Source of the DNA: RGIG1918 sp964570895
GTDB taxonomy: Bacteria > Cyanobacteriota > Vampirovibrionia > Gastranaerophilales > Gastranaerophilaceae
Length of the DNA stretch: 64,000 nucleotides
NCBI GenBank assembly: GCA_964570895.1
Contig: CAZMZD010000002.1
Location: 248,001-312,000 of the forward strand
Reading direction: 5' to 3'
Below, piece by piece: positions 42,571 to 51,624 of this stretch (position 1 is its first letter; every line of letters starts with the position of its first letter). The notes beneath the pieces were generated by a model. That model did no database searches. It saw nothing but the letters and a program-made list of their open reading frames with translations, and was not told the origin of the DNA. Both the position numbers and the translations under genes were made by a program.

Positions 42571-43741
42571 AGTTTCTTTTTCCTGATTGCAATACGCCTG
42601 ATTTGTCTATCGTGTATGCGATATCGGAAACTTTTTCTCCGTCAAATTTTACGGCACCTTGCGCAATTAATCTTCTTGCTTCGCCTTTGCTTTGCGTAAA
42701 GCCTGCGTTTAACATAACATCAATCACATTTTGTGCGCCATTAAGTTTTAATTCTTGAATGTCGTCCGGAATTCCTTTTTTCTGAACAACATTGATGAAT
42801 TCTTCTTGTGCCTTGTTTGCGGCTTCTTCGCCGTTATACATTTTTGTAATTTCGTATGCCAAGCGCATTTTTTCGTCGCGCGGATTGTTGTCTTTATTGA
42901 ATTTTAAACCGCATAAAAGTTCATAATATCTTGGCATAAGCTCGTCAGGAATAGACATAAGTTTGCCATACATATTCTTAGGCTCTTCTGTGATTGAAAT
43001 GCAGTGTTCAGGATATGTTTTTGACATTTTCTTAACGCCGTCAGTTCCTTCAATAAGCGGAAGCATCATTGCAAGCTGCCTTGTTTCAAGCCCGTAAAAT
43101 GCTTGCATATCGCGCCCAACAAGAAGGTTAAACCTTTGGTCTGTTCCGCCAAGCTCAATATCTGATTCCACCGCAACGCTGTCGTAGCCTTGCATTAGCG
43201 GGTAGAAAAACTCAACAACTGAAATTGGCAAGCCTTCTTTATATCTTTTTGCAAAATCATCTCTTGTCATCATTTGTGCAACTGTTGTTGACGAAGCAAG
43301 CTTCATGATGTCTGTGAAATTCATTGAGTGAAGCCAATCTGCATTGTTTCTAACTTCTGCTTTTTTAATGTCAACAAGTTTTGACATTTGTTCAAAATAT
43401 GTTTTTGCATTTTCTTCAACTTGTTCTTTTGAAAGCGCAGGGCGAGTTTCGCTTTTTCCGGACGGGTCGCCAACCATAGCGGTTGCGCCGCCAACAATTA
43501 GGACAACTTGGTGCCCAAGCTCTTGGAACTGTTTTAACTTTCTCATAACAACACTATGACCAAGGTGCAAATCCGGTCTTGTTGGGTCAAGCCCGAGTTT
43601 TACTCTTAATGGTTTGTTGTTTTTTTCGCTTTCTTGAAGTTTATAAGCTAATGCCATAGGGCCGTCAGGCAAAATTTCAGCGCCTTCAGATAATAGCATT
43701 GCTTGGTCGATAAATTTTTGTTCAATTTTTGTTTCAGACAT
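42551..43741 (-). CDS. tyrS: Tyrosyl-tRNA synthetase
   Basis: A 396-residue class I synthetase. The HIGH-type motif is HLGHS near residue 57, the KMSKS-type motif is KKMSKT near 240, and a C-terminal S4 RNA-binding domain carries ARRLIAQGAVKFDGEKV. It belongs to the bacterial TyrRZ subgroup with PDLHLGHSVVMRKL. It is first gene of the tyrS-cysK-cysE transcript. An inverted repeat upstream includes its ribosome-binding site. Confidence 0.94.
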   Translation of the reverse strand: MSETKIEQKFIDQAMLLSEGAEILPDGPMALAYKLQESEKNNKPLRVKLGLDPTRPDLHLGHSVVMRKLKQFQELGHQVVLIVGGATAMVGDPSGKSETRPALSKEQVEENAKTYFEQMSKLVDIKKAEVRNNADWLHSMNFTDIMKLASSTTVAQMMTRDDFAKRYKEGLPISVVEFFYPLMQGYDSVAVESDIELGGTDQRFNLLVGRDMQAFYGLETRQLAMMLPLIEGTDGVKKMSKTYPEHCISITEEPKNMYGKLMSIPDELMPRYYELLCGLKFNKDNNPRDEKMRLAYEITKMYNGEEAANKAQEEFINVVQKKGIPDDIQELKLNGAQNVIDVMLNAGFTQSKGEARRLIAQGAVKFDGEKVSDIAYTIDKSGVLQSGKRNYAKIVF

Positions 43742-43745
43742 AATA

Positions 43746-43789
43746 AAAATCCTCTTTTCTGGCTCAATTATACCATAAAAAGAGGATTT
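43746..43789 (-). promoter_or_regulatory. Inverted repeat covering the tyrS ribosome-binding site
   Basis: AAATCCTCTTTT (43746-43757) and AAAAGAGGATTT (43778-43789) are exact complements, 20 bases apart. On the minus strand the proximal arm contains the AGAGG of tyrS. Read-through RNA from the upstream gene would hide it; alternatively the structure is a terminator for that gene. A TATAAT-like box lies in the loop and could give unobstructed tyrS mRNA. Confidence 0.5.
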
Positions 43790-43811
43790 TAATATTACTT
43801 GTTTTTAAAAC

Positions 43812-44102
43812 CTATTTTGTTTTTAATTCTTGAACAAATTTGTAAGTCGATTCGATTGCGCTTTTGCCTAATTCAATTGCTTTTTTACCTGCTTTTTTGC
43901 CAGCTTCAATAGCGTCAGGTGCTTTTTCAATAACAAATTTCATACCTTTTTTGAGGTAATCTGCTGTAACATCCACGCCTCTTTCAAAGGTTTTGTTTAG
44001 CTTGTTATAGTCAATTCCACCTTTGAATGTTGGAACTTTAATAGGTTCTAATTTTTGTGCGTTAAATTTTTTTTGTTCCACTAAGCTTATTGGTTTAATC
44101 AT
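43812..44102 (-). CDS. Small unknown protein with TFKG leader
   Basis: A 96-residue basic protein. The start MIKPISLVEQKKFNAQK leads to VPTFKGGIDY at residues 23-32, the clearest example of the leader motif in the window. The rest is amphipathic helix rich in Lys, Ala and Glu (AIEAGKKAGKKAIELGK). No membrane segment. GAAGGGG stands before the ATG. The function is not known; its tyrS-proximal position appears incidental. Confidence 0.66.
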   Translation of the reverse strand: MIKPISLVEQKKFNAQKLEPIKVPTFKGGIDYNKLNKTFERGVDVTADYLKKGMKFVIEKAPDAIEAGKKAGKKAIELGKSAIESTYKFVQELKTK

Positions 44103-44204
44103 AATTTACCCCTTCACTGTTTATATGATTATAACGCATGTGAATTATTTTTTTGTTAGCTGTTTTACAAAAATTTACAAATTTTTGCGGACAAAATTAT
44201 TTTA

Positions 44205-45446
44205 CTATTGTTCAACAATTGCGCCTTTTGGAACGACAACAACCCCGCCTTCAGACACGTAGAAGCCTCTGCGCCTGTCTTCGTCGTGGTCGAAACCTAT
44301 TTCCATATAAGGCGGAATTACAACGTTTTTATCTATAATAGCTTTATTTATTTTTGCATATCTTCCAATTTCAACATTTTTCATTAAAATTGATTTTTGC
44401 ACATTTGAATAGCTGTTTATGCGCACTTTAGGAGATAATACACAATCTGAAATAGAGCCGCCACTGATGATGCAGCCTTCCGACACAAGCGAATTTGTTG
44501 CGGTGCCTATTCTTTTATCTTCGTTCCAGATAAATTTTGCTGGCGGGTCGTTGTAATTAAATGTTCTAAGTGGCCAATCTTTTGAATATAGATTTAATTC
44601 AGGTTCATATTTTAATAAATCCATATTTGCTTGCCAATAACTATCAACTGTCCCGACATCGCGCCAATAGCCTCTTTCAGAAGGTGTCATTCCCGCATGT
44701 TCGTTTTTAGCAAAGTCATAAACAAAAACATTTTTGCCAAGCTCTAACATTAATGGAATAACATCATTTCCAAAATCGTGTGTAGAGTTAGGATTATTGG
44801 CATCTATTTTTAAAACTTCCACCAATGTTTCAGCGTCAAAAATGTAATTTCCCATTGAAGCTAAGCATTTTGTAGGGTCCCCCGGAATGCACTTTGGTTT
44901 TTCTTTTGGTTTTTCTTTAAAACCAATCAAGCGCCAAGACTCGTCAACTTCAATAATTCCATATTCTGAAGCAAGTTCTATTGGAACAGGGATTGCAGAA
45001 ATTGTGAGGTCTGCTTTTTTGTTGAGGTGATAGTTAAATTTTTGCCTTACGTCCATTTTGTAAACGTGGTCCCCGCCAAACACACAAACTGTGTGGTAAT
45101 TATCATCCGTGATAAGATTTATGTTTTGATAAATGGCGTCTGCTGTGCCTTTATACCAATTCCCGTCCACCCTCATTTGAGCAGGAACAGAATCAACATA
45201 TTGCCCAATTGAGCCGGATAAATACCAACCTCTTGAAATGTGTTTGTTGAGGCTATCTGATTTATATTGCGTTAAAACTTTTATCTTGAAAAATCCGGAA
45301 TTTACAAAGTTATTCAAGACAAAATCTATAATTCTATATCTTCCGCCAAATGGAACAGCAGGTTTTGCTCTATCTCTGGTGAGTGGATAAAGTCTTTTTC
45401 CTTGACCACCTGCAAGAATCATAGCTAGTGTTTTATTTGCAAACAT
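44205..45446 (-). CDS. glgC: Glucose-1-phosphate adenylyltransferase
   Basis: Makes ADP-glucose from glucose-1-phosphate and ATP, the committed step of glycogen synthesis. The 413-residue protein has nucleotide-binding GGQGKRLYPLT near residue 13, AKPAVPFGGRYRIIDF near 27, catalytic Asp in the GGDHVYKMD strand, the substrate lysine region GFKEKP near 175, and a C-terminal beta-helix (SEGCIISGGSISDCVLS). It is monocistronic with ribosome-binding AGAGG. No other glg gene is adjacent. Confidence 0.94.
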   Translation of the reverse strand: MFANKTLAMILAGGQGKRLYPLTRDRAKPAVPFGGRYRIIDFVLNNFVNSGFFKIKVLTQYKSDSLNKHISRGWYLSGSIGQYVDSVPAQMRVDGNWYKGTADAIYQNINLITDDNYHTVCVFGGDHVYKMDVRQKFNYHLNKKADLTISAIPVPIELASEYGIIEVDESWRLIGFKEKPKEKPKCIPGDPTKCLASMGNYIFDAETLVEVLKIDANNPNSTHDFGNDVIPLMLELGKNVFVYDFAKNEHAGMTPSERGYWRDVGTVDSYWQANMDLLKYEPELNLYSKDWPLRTFNYNDPPAKFIWNEDKRIGTATNSLVSEGCIISGGSISDCVLSPKVRINSYSNVQKSILMKNVEIGRYAKINKAIIDKNVVIPPYMEIGFDHDEDRRRGFYVSEGGVVVVPKGAIVEQ

Positions 45447-45531
45447 AACGATACCTCTTTTCTACTCAATTTAACCATATTTTTTGCTTCAGTGCAAGGC
45501 TAAAATCATATAAAAGAATGGTTTTTGACTA

Positions 45532-46932
45532 TTAAAATTGTTTAGTCACAATTGCAAAAATATCGTTTCCGACAATAAAAATCATAAGAAGCATAAGTGC
45601 GTAGAAAAATATGGAATTTAAAATTTCGTACGCTCTTTCGTCGATTTTTCTTCTGGTGATTTTTTCAATTATAAGAAACATTAAATGCCCGCCATCAAGC
45701 GCAGGTATTGGTAAGATATTAATAAGCGCAAGATCAATGCTGATAATTGCCGTGAGCAAAAGTCCGTCCATCAAGCCTTTGTGCTGAATTATATCCCCGC
45801 CAATTTTTGTGATTGCAACAATTCCATGCATTTGATTAAGAGGCACTTGCCCTGCCACAAGCTGCCAAAGCCCCACAAGCATAAGCCTTGTGTTTTCAAT
45901 TATGTAAGAATTTGTTGCTTTGAGCGCAGATTTTATATCTTTTGTTTCTGTGTATTTTTGGGTGTATGAAATTTTTAAGCCCAAAACGCCTGACTTATCA
46001 GGAATTACATCTTTATATTCAATGGTTTTTTCATCTCTTGAAATTGTGATATCAAAAGGCTTGTAGTAGTCTGCATAAGCTTTTGCAAGCTCTTGAAGAG
46101 CGGTATCTTCTTCAAGGGTTATTTTTTTGGATTGCATTTTATCTCTTAGGGAAATTTCTTTTGTGGTTAATTTTATTTCTTTATCTTCAAGTTTTTTAAG
46201 CCCAAGAGCCACTTCTTTTGTCACTGTTAATTTTTCTTCATAAGTTCTTTTTGGAAGAAAAATTGTATCACCTTTTTTTGCAATTGAATTTTCATCATAT
46301 TGTTTGTTTAAAGCCAAAATATTTTTTAAAACTTCATCTTGTTTTTCTTTTGAAACTTTGCCGTCAAACGGTTTTGCGTTTTGCAAAACAAAGAAAAATT
46401 CTTGCGGGTTATCAATTTGCAAGTTATTAATTTTGGTTAGCCTGTCGCCTTGCATAATGCCTTTTGAGAGAATGTTTGAAGTGTTTTCAGGTTTGTTTGT
46501 GCCGGCGATAAAAACTTCATAAGTGTTTGTTGGCATTTTTTGATAATAAAAAGCGCAAAATAAAACAAGGATAAATGCAAAAATCACATTGCAAGCAACC
46601 CCTGCAACAAGAATAAAAGCTTGTTGCCAGCCGTTTTTATTTTTAAACCTTAAAGGTGAATTTTCAGGAAGAATTTCTTCGTCTTCATCGTTTAATTCTT
46701 CTTTATTTTCAGGGCATTTATCGTCCGGAAATGAAACATAGCCGCCAAGCAAGAAAGAATGGATAAGAAATGTTGTTTCGCCGAATTTCTTTTTATATAA
46801 AGTTGGTCCAAAAGGAAGGCCTATCGCGAATTTTGAAACTTTAACTCCCATAAGTTTTGCTGCGATAAAGTGCCCAAGTTCGTGCACAATTATAAGTAAA
46901 CTTATTAAAAGAAGCATTAAAATAATGTTCAT
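45532..46932 (-). CDS. rseP: Site-2 membrane metalloprotease
   Basis: A 466-residue intramembrane zinc protease of the RseP/S2P family that cleaves regulators inside the membrane. The zinc motif HELGH is at residues 17-21 in the first membrane segment, and the second motif INILPIPALDGGHL is near 400. The central part (residues 135-330) holds a PDZ-like region (GDRLTKINNLQI) interrupted by a Lys/Glu-rich helical insertion. This makes the protein slightly longer than typical. It shares a base with the stop of the upstream helical-linker gene. Confidence 0.93.
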   Translation of the reverse strand: MNIILMLLLISLLIIVHELGHFIAAKLMGVKVSKFAIGLPFGPTLYKKKFGETTFLIHSFLLGGYVSFPDDKCPENKEELNDEDEEILPENSPLRFKNKNGWQQAFILVAGVACNVIFAFILVLFCAFYYQKMPTNTYEVFIAGTNKPENTSNILSKGIMQGDRLTKINNLQIDNPQEFFFVLQNAKPFDGKVSKEKQDEVLKNILALNKQYDENSIAKKGDTIFLPKRTYEEKLTVTKEVALGLKKLEDKEIKLTTKEISLRDKMQSKKITLEEDTALQELAKAYADYYKPFDITISRDEKTIEYKDVIPDKSGVLGLKISYTQKYTETKDIKSALKATNSYIIENTRLMLVGLWQLVAGQVPLNQMHGIVAITKIGGDIIQHKGLMDGLLLTAIISIDLALINILPIPALDGGHLMFLIIEKITRRKIDERAYEILNSIFFYALMLLMIFIVGNDIFAIVTKQF

Positions 46933-47585
46933 TATCTATCCTTTTTGTTCCCTGTAAATTTATATAAGCCAAACCAAGAAGGCGTATAGCTTTCTTTTAA
47001 ATCTCTCAAATCTCTTCTTAGATACTCGTTTTCATCTTCTAAAATTTTAACCCTTGCGGTGAGCCTTTTGTTTTCTTCAATAAAAAGGGCAAGATTGCCG
47101 TCTTTAAAATTATCGGGCGAGAGCATATTATTCACTTGCTTCGCAATTTTTTTTGAAATCACGCGTGCAATCATATTTAAAGTTTTTTCTGAAATATCGA
47201 GTTTAAAGCTGTTATTTTGCGCAAGCGCTTGTTCCGCCTGTGGCTGTTGAATTTGTGGTTGCGCTTGGGCTTGGGATTGAACCTGTGGCTGAACTTGTGC
47301 TTGCGCTTGTGGTTGTGGTTGAGTGTTAGTATAAGCAGGCGGCGCCATTTCTTTTTTTGCTTGCGCCTCTTGTGTCATATATATTTTATTTTTTTCGTTT
47401 AAGAAATTTAAAATTTGCACGCAAGCATTATCATCAAAAAATTCAACACCTTCGCCATTTTCAAATATAGCTTCAATTTTGAGTTCTTTTAAATAATTTC
47501 CAAGAGTTGCTTCGTCGCAGTAAAAATTTTCGCCTGCAAGTTTTTTTATAAGTTCTTGTTTATTGTAAATTTTTACATTTTCCAT
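46932..47585 (-). CDS. Unknown protein with Pro/Gln-rich linker and coiled coil
   Basis: A 217-residue protein. Residues 1-70 resemble a winged-helix or MerR-like fold (YNKQELIKKLAGENFYCDEATLGNYLKEL). Residues 80-120 are a Pro/Gln/Ala repeat (QPQAQAQVQPQVQSQAQAQ), and 130-205 are helical with a coiled coil (IEENKRLTARVKILEDENEYLRRDL). This could be a DNA-binding head on a flexible stalk, but no family match is claimed. It precedes rseP by a shared base, so the two are co-translated. Confidence 0.68.
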   Translation of the reverse strand: MENVKIYNKQELIKKLAGENFYCDEATLGNYLKELKIEAIFENGEGVEFFDDNACVQILNFLNEKNKIYMTQEAQAKKEMAPPAYTNTQPQPQAQAQVQPQVQSQAQAQPQIQQPQAEQALAQNNSFKLDISEKTLNMIARVISKKIAKQVNNMLSPDNFKDGNLALFIEENKRLTARVKILEDENEYLRRDLRDLKESYTPSWFGLYKFTGNKKDR

Positions 47586-47628
47586 TTCAATTTCCTTATA
47601 TGGTTAATTTTACAATAGAAGCGCCCAA

Positions 47629-48417
47629 TTAAACAAGCTGCACTTTTTCTTTTATTTTGTAAAATACTTTTGCATTTTCAACAAATGCTTCAGGATTGTG
47701 TGTTACATAAAATTCTTTTTTGCCTTCTTTGTATGTTTCAATTGGGTTTTTGAAATAATTTTTTACAACACTTGCAAAGATTTGCGCAGGGTTTATAAAA
47801 ATATTTTCATCAACTTTTTTTGCAAAAAGCGGAATTAAATATGGGTAGTGAGTGCAACCGAGCACGATTTTATCAGGTTTTTTGGATAGTGCTTCATCTA
47901 AAATCGAATAAACATATTCAACGCTTTTCTTGTCGTCATACAGATTATTTTCAACAATTTTCACAAAGTCGTGGCAAGGAATTGCGCAAATTTTTGCGTG
48001 CGCGTTATGTTTTTTAATTTCTTCTTCATATTTTCCGCTTTTAACAGTTCCTTCTGTCGCCATAATGGCAAGGTTTTCGTGTTTTGAAATTTCACCTGCG
48101 CAAGATGCGATAAGCGAGAAAATTTTTATTTCAGGAAATTCTTTTGTGAGTGTGTCGTATGCTAAAGCAGAGCTTGTGTTGCACGCCATAACAACTGTTT
48201 CCACCCCTTTTGATTTAAAGAATTTAATTGTATTTCGCCCGAAATTTATAATTTCTTCTTGCGTTTTGCTTCCATAAGGTAAATTTTTTGTGTCGCCAAG
48301 GTAGATAAAATCATCGTTAGGCATTAAAATTTCAAGTTCTTTTAAAATGCTCAATCCGCCAACGCCGGAGTCAAAGACGCCTATAGGTTTATTTGAAAAT
48401 TTATAATTTTGCTTCAT
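47629..48417 (-). CDS. murI: Glutamate racemase
   Basis: Supplies D-glutamate for peptidoglycan. The 262-residue protein has both catalytic cysteines, in MACNTSSA near residue 80 and GCTHYPYL near 190, and the N-terminal substrate loop GVFDSGVGGLSIL. Its start overlaps the amidase end by 17 bases. Together with the amidase it forms a wall-metabolism pair. Confidence 0.94.
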   Translation of the reverse strand: MKQNYKFSNKPIGVFDSGVGGLSILKELEILMPNDDFIYLGDTKNLPYGSKTQEEIINFGRNTIKFFKSKGVETVVMACNTSSALAYDTLTKEFPEIKIFSLIASCAGEISKHENLAIMATEGTVKSGKYEEEIKKHNAHAKICAIPCHDFVKIVENNLYDDKKSVEYVYSILDEALSKKPDKIVLGCTHYPYLIPLFAKKVDENIFINPAQIFASVVKNYFKNPIETYKEGKKEFYVTHNPEAFVENAKVFYKIKEKVQLV

Positions 48418-50335
48418 CTTGCTTTTTTACCTTCTTCAAATATTTAATTATACCCTTTGATATTGCGTCCGCAATTTCTTTTTGCCTTTTTTTATCGCAA
48501 AGACCTTGTAATTCTTCGTGATTTGACATAAATCCTGTTTCGATGAGAACAGCAGGCGCTATTGTGTGATTTATAACATAAAATTTAGACTTCATCAAAC
48601 CTCTATCAATAGTATTCCATTTTTTAAGGTTTTCTTGGGTTGTCAAATTTTCTCTTATTATTTGTGCTAATTCAAAACTTTCATCTCTCCACCAATGAAC
48701 TTCAATCCCTTTTGCATCCGGCGACATACTTGCGTTTGCGTGAATTGAAACATAAATATCCGGATTTGCTTCATTTGAAAAATCAACACGATCTTGCAGA
48801 GTTATTGTTTTGTCAAATGGCAAAGTCATCAAAACTTCAATTTTTTCTTTTAAAAGATTTTTGCGAACAAGGGCTGCAATTTCTTGGTTTAGTGTTTTTT
48901 CATTTACATTTTCTCTTATTGCACCGGTGTCTGAGCCGCCGTGCCCAGGGTCAAGCACGACCCTTTTATAGCTTTGAATAACAAGTTTTGGCTGTTCAAT
49001 TTTCTTTTCAAGCTTCACCACAAGCTTTGTTGGTTTTAGGCTTATCTTTATATTTTTCCCGTCAGGCGAAATTTGCGCAAGCACTTTTGTATCTTTTGAA
49101 GGGAAAGAAAAACGAGTTTTATCTGAGGCTATTCTTGTCATTTTTGATTGCTTAAGGCTCTCGATAGAGCTTATTTTCTGAAACATTTCAGCCGATGGTG
49201 AGGTTGCGTTTTCAATATCTAAGTGGAAGTAATTTCCTTCTTCAAATGTGCTAAACACAACAGGGCTTGTGAAGTTTATGTCAACAAGCGCGTTTTGCCC
49301 TGTCTCTTGCGCTTTGATATTTGTGATGGATGTTAGAAAATCGCACACTTGAGAATTTGTTATATCCCATCTTTTGCCAAGGAATATTTTTTGCATATCA
49401 AAAGACGTGACAAACCTATATTCAAGCGCGCCCGCCCCTTGGATAACTATTCTTATTGTGTTTTGGTCAAATTGCCCAACCCTTAAAATATCCCGTGCGC
49501 CGATTTGCCCTGAAACAACACCACCTGAATTTCCTTTTGGCGCTTCGATAACATAGCTTTCTGATATCAATTTTGGGTTCACTCTTGCATTTCCAAGGTC
49601 AACAACCAAACGTTTTGGCTCTTGGAGTTTTATTATTTTTTTAATATTAACTTGCCCAACTCCGTTTAAAATCAAGCCTTTTTCGATTTTATCAATCGAC
49701 TCTAAATAAAAATCAGACGACAAAACGCCTTGGTTGCTTACATTTTTTGTTTGCAGAGTTTCTTCTTTTCCTGTCGTTTCTGTTATCTTTTTAAAATTTT
49801 CATTATAGCCGCTGTTTTCGTAATTTTTGTATACATCAATATAATTTTGACTTTTTGCAATTTGTGGTGAATATTTTAAAATAAGCTGGTTGTAAGAGCT
49901 TATCAGGTTGTAGTCCGCCGCTTTTTTACCTTCAGGAATATTTAAAACAAGGCGCACAACATCGGGTGATTTTTGAAATTGCGAAATTTTCACTTCGCTG
50001 ATTTTGCCCCAAGGAATATTCCAAGTTTTATTGGGCATTGCAAGTGTCGCGCCTTCTATATCAAAATAAACCCTTGTTGGGTTCGAAAGCACTCCTTTTT
50101 TAATCGGGTTATAATTTGTGTTTTGCACAAGCTGAGTGCCGCCTTGAGAAACAAGGTTTGAAATCGGCACTTGGTTTGTGTCTAGGTACCCTGTGGTTGT
50201 AAAAAGAATTAAATTGTCAGAGTTATCAAAAACCGCGTCTTTAATTTTAATTGCAGCACTCGCTGTGTTTTGCGCTAAAAACACGACAAGAAAGGCAAAA
50301 ACTCCCAAAAGAAATTTTTTGATAAAACTCTGCAT
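48401..50335 (-). CDS. AMIN-domain N-acetylmuramoyl-L-alanine amidase
   Basis: A 644-residue exported zinc amidase that cuts the peptide from peptidoglycan glycans. A signal peptide (FLLGVFAFLVVFLAQNTASAA, cut after ASA) is followed by several AMIN-type beta domains (residues ~30-430, e.g. PTRVYFDIEGATL, RLVVDLGNARV). The C-terminal Amidase_3 domain starts at VVLDPGHGGSDTGAI with the zinc His and continues with EKTLNQEIAAL, IYVSIHANAS and ETGFMSN. AMIN domains direct such enzymes to division sites or secretion complexes. The arrangement is common in cyanobacteria (AmiC-like). Confidence 0.9.
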   Translation of the reverse strand: MQSFIKKFLLGVFAFLVVFLAQNTASAAIKIKDAVFDNSDNLILFTTTGYLDTNQVPISNLVSQGGTQLVQNTNYNPIKKGVLSNPTRVYFDIEGATLAMPNKTWNIPWGKISEVKISQFQKSPDVVRLVLNIPEGKKAADYNLISSYNQLILKYSPQIAKSQNYIDVYKNYENSGYNENFKKITETTGKEETLQTKNVSNQGVLSSDFYLESIDKIEKGLILNGVGQVNIKKIIKLQEPKRLVVDLGNARVNPKLISESYVIEAPKGNSGGVVSGQIGARDILRVGQFDQNTIRIVIQGAGALEYRFVTSFDMQKIFLGKRWDITNSQVCDFLTSITNIKAQETGQNALVDINFTSPVVFSTFEEGNYFHLDIENATSPSAEMFQKISSIESLKQSKMTRIASDKTRFSFPSKDTKVLAQISPDGKNIKISLKPTKLVVKLEKKIEQPKLVIQSYKRVVLDPGHGGSDTGAIRENVNEKTLNQEIAALVRKNLLKEKIEVLMTLPFDKTITLQDRVDFSNEANPDIYVSIHANASMSPDAKGIEVHWWRDESFELAQIIRENLTTQENLKKWNTIDRGLMKSKFYVINHTIAPAVLIETGFMSNHEELQGLCDKKRQKEIADAISKGIIKYLKKVKKQDEAKL

Positions 50336-50359
50336 AAAACAATCATATCATTAAATAGA

Positions 50360-51616
50360 TTAAATTTTTAAGTCTTTATGGTGGAATTTTTTGTTTCCGG
50401 AGGCGTAATCTGCAACAATTTGCCCATTGCCTTCGAGATAATATTTGTAAATTGTGAGCCCATCCAGCCCAACAGGGCCTCTTGCGTGCGTTTTGTTTGT
50501 TGAAATGCCAACTTCTGCACCAAAACCATATCTGAAGCCGTCTGCAAATCTTGTGGAGGCATTATGGTAAACACCTGCTGAATCAACGCCTGCCATAAAT
50601 TTTTTAGCGTTTTCACTGTTTTCTGTAATGATTAAATCTGTGTGCCCTGAGCCGTATTTGTTTATATGTGAAACAGCTTCTGCAAGCGAGCCCACTTCAA
50701 TTAAGCTCACCTTCTTTTCGCCGTATTCTGTTGAATAGTTTTCAGGGTTTTCAACAATTTCAACATCAGCGCGCACAAGTGCTTCTTTTAATTCGTTTTT
50801 ATACGGATAATTTTTGTGCACAAGGATTGTTTCGACCGCATTACAAGCGCTTGGATATTGGATTTTAGCGTCAACACAAATGTTTTCTGCGTAATCTTTT
50901 TTTGCAAATTCGTCGACAAAAATTGTGCAAATTCCTGCTGCATGCCCAAGAACCGGAATTTTTGTGTTGTTTTGAATAAATTTCACAAGCGAGTTTGAGC
51001 CTCTTGGGATGATTAAATCAATATATTTATCATATTTAAGCATTTTTTTAACATCTTCTCTGCTTTTTATAAGGCTCACGCAGTTTGAGTTAAAACCATC
51101 AAGCGAATTAAGTGCTGATTTTATAATTTCAAAAATAGTGGAGTTTGTGTTGTTGCTTTCTTTTCCGCCTTTTAGAATTACCGCGTTTCCGCTTTTTATT
51201 GCAAGCGCCGAAATTTGAGAAATCACATCAGGCCTTGCTTCAAAAATTACCCCAATAACCCCTATTGGTGCGCTAATTTTAGTGAGCGTTAAGCCCTCAT
51301 CTAATTCTCTTTTAAGTAAAACTTTGCCAACAGGGTCACTAAGTGCTGCTACGTCTTTAATTCCTTGAATCATATCGCGCATTTTATTTTCATCAAGTTT
51401 TAATCGCCCGTATGTTGATTTTGTAATTTCGCCGGAGTCAACAAGTGCTTCAGCTTCTTTTAAATCGAGCGCGTTTGCTTCAAAAATCTTTTCTTTGTTT
51501 TCTTCAATTTTTTCTGCAATCTTTAAAAGCGCTTCGTTTTTTCTTTCCGTTGTTTCAAACATAAGCTCTAACGAGGCTTTTTTTGAAGCTTCCGCAATAT
51601 TTTTAAAGTCTTCCAT
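50360..51616 (-). CDS. proA: Gamma-glutamyl phosphate reductase
   Basis: Second step of proline synthesis: reduces gamma-glutamyl phosphate to the semialdehyde with NADPH. The 418-residue aldehyde-dehydrogenase-fold protein has the catalytic cysteine in IQYPSACNAVETILV near residue 255 and cofactor region ILKGGKESNNTN near 147. It lies 8 bases after proB in the same direction. Length and motifs are typical. Confidence 0.95.
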   Translation of the reverse strand: MEDFKNIAEASKKASLELMFETTERKNEALLKIAEKIEENKEKIFEANALDLKEAEALVDSGEITKSTYGRLKLDENKMRDMIQGIKDVAALSDPVGKVLLKRELDEGLTLTKISAPIGVIGVIFEARPDVISQISALAIKSGNAVILKGGKESNNTNSTIFEIIKSALNSLDGFNSNCVSLIKSREDVKKMLKYDKYIDLIIPRGSNSLVKFIQNNTKIPVLGHAAGICTIFVDEFAKKDYAENICVDAKIQYPSACNAVETILVHKNYPYKNELKEALVRADVEIVENPENYSTEYGEKKVSLIEVGSLAEAVSHINKYGSGHTDLIITENSENAKKFMAGVDSAGVYHNASTRFADGFRYGFGAEVGISTNKTHARGPVGLDGLTIYKYYLEGNGQIVADYASGNKKFHHKDLKI

Positions 51617-51624
51617 ATTACTCC

